Shown: positions 59,601 through 64,000 of the stretch, one piece after another
Layout: each line of letters starts with the position of its first letter
Numbering within the stretch: the first letter of the stretch is position 1
Origin: Prostheceraeus crozeri
Lineage: Eukaryota > Platyhelminthes > Polycladida > Euryleptidae
Direction: 5' to 3'
Length of the DNA stretch: 64,000 bases
Assembly (NCBI GenBank): GCA_907163375.1
Contig: CAJQUW010015622.1
Span: 372,001-436,000, forward strand
Position numbers and translations under genes: made by a program
Notes under the pieces: generated by a model
What the model saw: only the letters and a program-made list of their open reading frames with translations
What the model was told of the DNA's origin: nothing
The model's database searches: none

Positions 59601-62600
59601 AACACTGAGAATGAATACCGACGCACAGAATAGTCTGAAAAATTCGTAGATACGAATACTCATTGAAGAAGATCTAAGTAAACAAAGTCAAAATTCAGAT
59701 GACTTCAACTTCGTCTTCTAAGTTTCCATCTAAGAAATCTGGATATCCGGAGAAGCTAGATTCATGATGCTTAACTTTTCGAACTTCAACACCCCGACCA
59801 CTCACTCGATCCCATTTTATGGTATTTACCGACTAATCCGAAAACCACCCATTTTAACTGAAAAGTGCGAAATTCTGGATAAATCCGGAAAATCGGGTCT
59901 GTCTGACAGCACAAGATGACTGAAGTTCATCGAAATGACGAATAATCAGCATAAATAAGTTCACAGCATAATCCAGTTCATCCTTTTGAATCAGTGCATG
60001 ACAGACAATAAATTGTCGACATTTCATCCGTACTTTTCTTCAACCACTGGATCACCGATAGTCTTCAGTTGACAAAGACTGATACTTTCTGAATCGCCAT
60101 GATAAGTTCTTCGACTTGCTACATAGCTCATTGAAATCCAATCATAAATAACGGAAGCCTTTTCTCACTCCCACGCTCGAGCTAAGAGTCAATGAGGAGA
60201 ATGTAAAGAAAATGTCACTGAACACAAATTTCGCCTCACAACGACATTTTGAATATATTTCAGTGGAATATATGGATGTTACGCAACATCTTGAGACAGT
60301 TGATAAACACTCACCTTTGACGTGAAGAAGCATCAGCTCCTTATATGGAAGACAATCTTTGGCAGGAGTTCGATTCCCTTCCGCTCGCTTCAAAACATCC
60401 ATAGCAGCGGCAATATTCTCACGACTGGCCAACGCTGCATTCTTCGTCTGCGATGCCTCTGCAACCGAATTAGAAAGCACAGCATCATAAAGATTGTAGG
60501 ATCCAGAAGATCGGACATTACACCATGTTTTTAAGCAGCTGAGTATTTAATGATGCATTCCATTATCTTCGGACAATTCAGGGCAATCTAAGAATCAGAA
60601 AGGTATCGAAATTTTTCATTGATCTAATCTAAGAACAAAGGCAGTACATCGGCATTAATATGAAAACAATTTGTTCCACAACATTGACCATATTTGAAAT
60701 GCCAGTGATTTGCAGCACAAGTCAGGCTGCATCGTCAGGGCAGACTGAAACACACATCCTGCGCAAACAGTCAACATAACTCGCTAGCTAGACAGAATGA
60801 CGTCTGTGGCAGTGCAAGAGCTATGCATAAAAGCAGGCATCTTAAAAATAGTACTGAATAAAAAGTCATAGATATCAAAAAAGTGAATCAATAAATGAAG
60901 TTCACATCGGTTCTTAGAAGGCATGCGGGTTGAACGCCAAGCCTGCAGGATAAGTCGCTTGTGATAATTTGTCCCATATTAAAGAGTCGGCATCGCTCCA
61001 GCTAATTGATTGGTTAGCGAGATGAGAGTGCTGTGCGACTGCGACAGCGGGTAGCTCAGGATGCATTAATTTCAGAGTGTGATGTTTGTCAATGCGAGTG
61101 TTCAATCAGGCACTGGATTTTCCAATTTCCATGAAAGCTCACCATCTTGACTTGGCATCTTACTCATCACATCTTTCTATTGTTGTGCATACCTTCATGC
61201 ACACCTCTTACACTGTACTGTCACCATTGGCATTCTTTCTATCGAGTTATGTAGACTGCTTGCTTCGCAAGATGTGTGTTTCGGTCTATCCTGACGACGC
61301 AACCGAACTTGTGCTGTGAAATATCGGCTTTTCAACGTCGTGGAACAAATTGTTTTCATATTGAAATAATCTGCAGAACATTAATCAATTTTGATAGGTT
61401 GATGCATACATTGCTGAAAAAGCTAGCTTAGTACACATTGTTTGGATACGGTGCTAATCAACTTCGGCGCTCATTCGAGATCTGCCAAATCAACTAAATT
61501 TGACCAAACAATTATTTGATTGCAAGGATTTCTTGTTCTCAGTTGCAAGCTGCATATTGAAGGCACGTCAATGCCACATCCTCACCGAGCTACGAGAGAA
61601 GTGAAAATCAGCGCACATCATTTCTGGCACTGTAAATAGAATAACCTAGTTCACATCTCTCAACATCGACACAACTCCCTCTGTAAAGTTGCGGACATCC
61701 CCGGGTAAATTTGGCTGCAACTTTAAATAGGGAGTTGCGTTGATGTTGAGAGATGTGAACCAGTCCTGCTAATGATTCCTGATATTGGATGAAATGGCAG
61801 GTATTATTTGTTCCCATTTCTCAACTGAGGATGCAACTCAATATTTAATTATTCTATTTACATTGTGTTTGCAAAAAGCAGCATTTATTAATTATTGAAG
61901 GCGCACTAACTTAGGCGATTTGACAGTAGTGTGTTTAAAGAGATATTTAATGAATGCCCGTCAAAATTTCACTAACTTGCAAATTTCTGGCACTGTTCTT
62001 TCCGCTGGTGGCGCTCAATTACTTTAACTCACTCATCATCAACCTATAAATAGCACTAATTCATAATTTTGAATCTCCAAGTATTACCAAATTATCATCA
62101 TGAATCCCTTAATGCTAAAATCCATAATGAAAAAATGTGCATCAGATTCCGAATACGATATTCACCTTCCAATGGAATTTCCTAATTGTAGAAAAGGACA
62201 TCAGAATAATCCTTTACCGCTCCAGTTTGTCTACTAGTAACGCATTTTCTGAGTAGTTAAACAGAATTGACTCGTTCTTTTTCTGACATGCTTTGCCACT
62301 GATTTGCATCAAGTGACAATGCCTGAAAACATTTGTACATTACATGCAGCTTTCAAAATTCCTAAGTTTAAGCTGCAAGTTATCAGCCATCAAATTTTTT
62401 ATTAGAAACAGAATATGCAATGTGATCAAATCATCGCAAAACACGAATTTTGGTCGATGGAGAAACCGTTTATTTCAGAATAAAATGGAGTGCAAATTCT
62501 CGGCCGAAACATTGTGCTCCATTGTGTTAATAGATTTTGAGGAATCTTAAAATTTCCGTCAATATTCATATAACCTCTTATATATGGCTGCTTTTCTTGA

Positions 62601-63614
62601 TCAGAATTAAAGTTGGACCACATTGAGACAGTCTTGATTAATATGTTTTGGAGGATAAATAAAGTCTATCATTATAATGATTATTTCATTCATTTACTTG
62701 ATCATATTCAACTATTTGAACTTGGGCTCGTGTTTTGGGTTTTCGTCCGAAACTTTATTTGGGTATACCCAAAACAAGCTTTAGCCCAGCCTTGGTCACA
62801 TTAGTCTATGACTGTTTGACAAAACAGATCCTCTTTAACTGAAGTAATTTTCCAGGGGAATCATTTCCAAGGAAATAACATCAGCTTTCAATTCGCAATA
62901 TGCATCTGATCGGAAGCGGTACAGCATGCAGTGGAGATGGAGATATTGGACAGGGAGCCCGGTTGGATAAGGCGAATTTTGAAGGAGTCACTGTGGTCTC
63001 ATCGTTTTCAGTCGCAGAGCTAGACGAGGCATCATTGTGCGCTTCGTGAAAGTTTTGACTCTCTCTTGTAATTTTCTAGTTTAAGCGCCTTACTTATTAA
63101 TTCTGTACAGTAGCATACCTTTTTCTTTATTTTGTGACATCAGAGTTAGTTTATTATTTGTGTATTGTTTAATACTTCACTGTCTGGTGGTCTCATAGAG
63201 TGATCTGTTGCTTTTGTCACTTTCCTGACGATGATCCTGTAGAACGATCGAAAGATCTCATGTAACTAGAACAGATCTCTGTTTTGCGGAGTCTGTGACT
63301 TGTTTAATGAGCATGCTAAACGAGAATATTCTCAAACATAAATTAGTTTTCAAAGCAACTCAATTGAGGGGGCCGGATTGTGGGGGGCGGGGGATATTCC
63401 TGACTCGATATGAATAACTCACTTGCTTCGACTTCCATTCGACGTTGTTCTCTGTCCACCACTCCCGTCAAGGTCTCCGTGTACTCAGTCTTGAAAATAT
63501 CAGTTCGCTCGTTTTTCCTGCGGACTGGATTTCCTTGACCTCGTCGTCGTCGAGGTGGTCGAGTGGTTCGGACGACACATTTCAGTCTGTCGTGGAGCAA
63601 AGATGAAATCATAG
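44661..63614 (-). CDS. SVIL: Supervillin, C-terminal half (nine exons, 5' end outside window)
   Basis: Supervillin is a peripheral membrane protein that links F-actin and myosin II to the membrane at focal contacts and in muscle. The nine exons join in phase to about 883 residues. They give, in order: the GNPVRRKNERTDIFKTEYTE region, the ALASRENI segment, five gelsolin-like repeats, and a headpiece beginning RPLPEGVDP. Each repeat shows the family's hydrophobic core, for example NSGDCFVLVTPKLVFVWIG, FVLDFGSELYVWLG, FVYFYWQGRNS and ALFLVDGGEEHCFLWHGWW. The order and spacing match vertebrate supervillin. The last exon gives only five residues before a stop, so the headpiece is shortened. Splice donors are GTGAGT, GTAAGT, GTAAGC or GTAAGA. 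Introns run from 84 bp to 6.2 kb and contain several repeats. Confidence 0.96.
44764..44922 (-). CDS. SVIL: Supervillin exon 8: start of villin headpiece
   Basis: Acceptor TTTTTCATCAACAG, donor GTAAGT. Phase 0 at both ends. It encodes EGRSFQDKIETAETLLER and RPLPEGVDPLFLEHFL, the N-terminal half of the headpiece, ending KDSEFE. Confidence 0.94.
44923..45828 (-). other. Supervillin intron between exons 7 and 8
   Basis: AT-rich, no repeat or frame of interest. Confidence 0.6.
45829..46316 (-). CDS. SVIL: Supervillin exon 7: fifth gelsolin-like repeat
   Basis: Acceptor CTCCTGTTTCAG, donor GTAAGC. It encodes PQPALFLVDGGEEHCFLWHG and then an insert rich in D/E and T (EKTDGEEDDEGEDDDEE), longer than in vertebrates. 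After it come ARSRHTRTRMAALKTAV and GGLEPRDFRELFPWW. It ends in phase 0 with TASQKI. Confidence 0.96.
46317..47436 (-). other. Supervillin intron between exons 6 and 7
   Basis: It holds a short hairpin with a GAAA loop near 46571-46600 (CCACACGCAC/GTGCGTATGG) and a CATTTTTCAACTGAGGATGC word near 46502 that recurs at 61815. No coding signal. Confidence 0.55.
47437..48015 (-). CDS. SVIL: Supervillin exon 6: third and fourth gelsolin-like repeats
   Basis: Acceptor TTTTCTCCACAG, donor GTAAGC. The split codon gives YVGTRRNEEARASG. The exon then has ERFVYFYWQGRNSSQTEKAT and LLTVELDKEKGPQVCVLEGK, the most conserved part of the protein, and a fourth repeat with LYIVRGDEKDEGHLAAVAV and RRRGFLWHGKQS. 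Confidence 0.97.
48033..48407 (+). pseudogene. GIY-YIG remnant of a second Penelope-like element
   Basis: The plus frame reads ACRGRECASSYIGSTSRCFH, then IYKHADFHHKSHKN and a C-terminal ISRHPNEIRCSLAEAF. It is the cysteine knuckle and GIY-YIG nuclease end of a Penelope-like protein, with the YIG motif as YIGST. The reverse transcriptase is absent. It runs antisense to supervillin within intron sequence, and its left end lies about 20 bases from the exon 6 acceptor. Confidence 0.72.
50029..50077. repeat. Three adjacent perfect palindromes
   Basis: GTGAC-TAA-GTCAC (50029-50041) is followed by CGTCTGCTC-TTGA-GAGCAGACG (50041-50062) and ACTTGCGCAAGT (50066-50077). The stems are perfect and almost contiguous. 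The stretch lies in the supervillin intron between exons 5 and 6. Confidence 0.75.
50414..50693 (-). CDS. SVIL: Supervillin exon 5: start of third gelsolin-like repeat
   Basis: Acceptor CTTGTATTTCAG, donor GTAAGT. It begins in phase 0 with DFDSSRLAPVDAERL, and contains SVDMWLASEF and GQFFRQCTYVVRWHYRV. Joined directly to exon 4, the linker length equals that of vertebrate supervillin to within three residues, so no exon is required in the 6.2-kb intron between them. Confidence 0.95.
51144..51389 (-). other. Unassigned coding-like frame in supervillin intron
   Basis: The frame has balanced, protein-like composition (KIEELRTISQLVTDWLYD, FEAAEFFETILGCILQ) and could end at a donor (CAA followed by GTGTATG, phase 0). 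Its only upstream acceptor, GACTAG, is poor and in the wrong phase for exon 4. I know of no supervillin segment like it. It may be a retrocopied exon or a separate gene's exon. Confidence 0.25.
53483..53781 (-). repeat. 300-bp dispersed repeat, copy B
   Basis: Inverse match to 20036-20327, with GTCGAC at both ends. It lies in the large supervillin intron. Confidence 0.65.
55191..55211 (-). CDS. SVIL: Candidate 21-nt supervillin cassette microexon
   Basis: A strong acceptor (TTGTTTTCTTTCTTTTCAG) precedes GAAGTCATTAAACGATATCA plus T, followed by the donor GTAAGAC. Exons 4 and 5 meet in phase 0 and this segment is exactly seven codons (EVIKRYH), so it could be included or skipped without changing frame. 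There is no protein homology, so the call rests only on splice signals and phase. Confidence 0.35.
55608..55752. mobile_element. 145-bp TA-flanked MITE
   Basis: TA at 55606-55607 and 55753-55754 flanks CACCGTTAAAAACAGC on the left and, inverted, CACTGTAAACCGTAAAAATC on the right. Inner CCGTTAA and TTAACGG words extend the symmetry. This type with TACACTGTAAA ends is common among Tc1/mariner-derived MITEs. Confidence 0.55.
56891..57090 (-). CDS. SVIL: Supervillin exon 4
   Basis: Acceptor TTGATCTTCAG, donor GTAAGA. It encodes an acidic stretch (NEDDDDEKED) then RPPWSIFGRISQNMETLL and FFDW, matching the linker that closes repeat 2 in vertebrate supervillin. It ends on a whole codon (phase 0). 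No long frame marks this exon; it was found by reading between exons 3 and 5. Confidence 0.92.
57091..58128 (-). other. Supervillin intron between exons 3 and 4
   Basis: It contains the 63-base palindrome at 57454-57516; nothing else is recognised. Confidence 0.6.
57454..57516. repeat. Short palindromic element in supervillin intron
   Basis: CTCTAATAAACGCCGC is followed after 31 bases by its exact inverse GCGGCGTTTATTAGAG. The 16-bp stem without mismatch suggests a tiny MITE or paired terminal repeats of a deleted element. Confidence 0.75.
58129..58722 (-). CDS. SVIL: Supervillin exon 3: first two gelsolin-like repeats
   Basis: Acceptor TTTCCTTCAG, donor GTGAGT. The join gives HVKGQRRVQIRVVEPC, as in the family. 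Repeat 1 includes NSGDCFVLVTPKLVFVWIG, and repeat 2 starts with AFVLDFGSELYVWLG. The tryptophan pair EDWWGK between them is also typical. Ends with one base of the next codon. Confidence 0.96.
58723..60314 (-). other. Supervillin intron between exons 2 and 3
   Basis: The 83-residue minus frame at 59181-59432 has a CTTCAC-type cysteine pair but no recognisable family and poor splice context. No repeat stands out. Confidence 0.5.
60315..60458 (-). CDS. SVIL: Supervillin exon 2 of this window
   Basis: The acceptor GGTTGCAG follows a pyrimidine-rich stretch; the donor is GTGAGT. The split codon joins to give ...EAKASQTKNAALASRENI. The exon ends with LPYKELMLLHVKG, the beginning of the first gelsolin-like repeat, and leaves one base of the next codon. 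Confidence 0.93.
60459..63422 (-). other. Supervillin intron between exons 1 and 2
   Basis: It holds the foldback at 61650-61759. A minus-strand stretch at about 62880-63060 is open and low in complexity, but no phase-compatible splice pair was found, so I leave it out of the gene. Confidence 0.5.
61650..61759. repeat. 110-base foldback element in supervillin intron
   Basis: TTCACATCTCTCAACATCGA...ACTCCCT (61650-61680) pairs with AGGGAGT...TTGATGTTGAGAGATGTGAA (61729-61759). Inside, AAAGTTGC and GCAACTTT add a second stem. There are one or two mismatches. Confidence 0.75.
63423..63614 (-). CDS. SVIL: Supervillin exon 1 of this window
   Basis: The acceptor is TTTACCAG and the donor GTGAGT. 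The exon starts with two bases of a split codon and ends with one. It encodes a basic stretch (RPPRRRRGQG) followed by NPVRRKNERTDIFKTEYTE, which matches the region before the gelsolin-like repeats in vertebrate supervillin. The upstream exons lie beyond the window. Confidence 0.9.
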
Positions 63615-63785
63615 CTGGTAAACATGTAAATCATAACGATATTTCATTATATTTCCAAGCAAATATCGCTAAAAATTCTTGTTTTCTTGCTGAGAAGTTG
63701 AGAGTTAAACTTTAAAATAAATATTAAACATATTATTTATAAATAATAAATCATTTTATTGTATCGTGTGACATGCGCGTTTGAG
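63615..63785 (-). other. Supervillin intron upstream of the first mapped exon
   Basis: AT-rich intron sequence, bordered on the right by the end of a non-LTR element. Confidence 0.5.
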
Positions 63786-64000
63786 TCAAAATTTGCAGTT
63801 CATGAGATATGAAATAAGGCGAGGATTGTAAAGATCGGTGACAGGACAAGGAGTTTCCATTTGGTCACAATTGAGTACATGCTGGACTGTTAGAGAACGA
63901 CCACAGGTGCACAGATCAGACAACGTGAGGCTCGACGCACACGTAGCAAGCCGACCAACACCTGTACGCAGTCGGTTGAGTTGGATCTGAGATGATTGGT
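63786..64000 (-). pseudogene. 3' end of a non-LTR retrotransposon ORF2 (runs off window)
   Basis: The minus strand is open from the window edge to a TGA at 63786-63788. It reads QLNRLRTGVGRLATCASSLT, then LCTCGRSLTVQHVLNC, the conserved end of jockey/CR1/RTE-type reverse transcriptase proteins: an LRTGxGR stretch followed by a C-x-C...H-x-x-x-x-C zinc-knuckle-like motif. The body lies outside the window, so whether it is intact cannot be judged. It would sit in a supervillin intron, in the same direction as the gene. Confidence 0.75.

Noticed and set aside
62880-63060. Extra supervillin exon on the minus strand
   Set aside because: The stretch is open, but no donor/acceptor pair fits the phase, and exons 1 and 2 already join correctly without it.
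1-64000. CRISPR arrays, bacterial operons, toxin-antitoxin systems
   Set aside because: The window is animal nuclear DNA; repeats found are palindromes and transposon ends, with no regularly spaced direct repeats.

Overview
The window is nuclear DNA from an invertebrate animal. It is AT-rich, with long introns and GT-AG splice sites, and it carries animal-specific genes and animal transposable elements. No bacterial operons, CRISPR arrays or riboswitches are visible. The species cannot be fixed from sequence alone. The mix of Penelope-like, CR1-like, hAT, pogo and mariner elements, plus a recurrent AGGCCTA word, would suit a marine invertebrate or a chelicerate (inference).

Two host genes are supported. 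The right third (about 44.66-63.61 kb, minus strand) holds the C-terminal half of a supervillin gene. Nine exons were mapped with consistent phase at every junction; they encode about 883 residues with five gelsolin-like repeats and the start of a villin headpiece. The 5' part of the gene lies beyond the right edge. At 15.7-16.2 kb on the plus strand is a small intronless gene for a secreted-start, cysteine-rich, single-pass membrane protein of the Shisa/STMC6 type.

Most of the rest is transposable elements, several with exact ends and target duplications. 0-5 kb: a frameshifted mariner-type element with 107-bp inverted repeats and a decayed retroelement. 5.9-13.8 kb: a hAT element with an 8-bp duplication, a transposase fragment, two copies of a roughly 1.55-kb inverted-repeat element (one split by a TA-flanked pogo/Tigger-like element, the other showing the empty site), and a second decayed retroelement. 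18.7-24.4 kb: a non-autonomous hAT-like element and a pogo-like element. 27.7-37.2 kb: a nest in which a CR1-like non-LTR element sits in a Ty3/gypsy element that is itself rearranged; the CR1 element carries a 256-bp MITE in its 5' region and, in its 3' end, a complete mariner with an intact DD41D transposase. 37.9-43.7 kb: a pair of 625-bp inverted arms enclosing a Penelope-like element that has its own 255-bp inverted arms. The supervillin introns carry a GIY-YIG remnant, several foldback repeats and, at the window edge, the 3' end of another non-LTR element.

The window is therefore a transposon-rich stretch between and within host genes. The best targets for follow-up are the nested palindromes around the Penelope-like element, the possibly active mariner, the shortened supervillin headpiece with a candidate 21-nt cassette exon, and a family of CATAG-ended palindromic elements.
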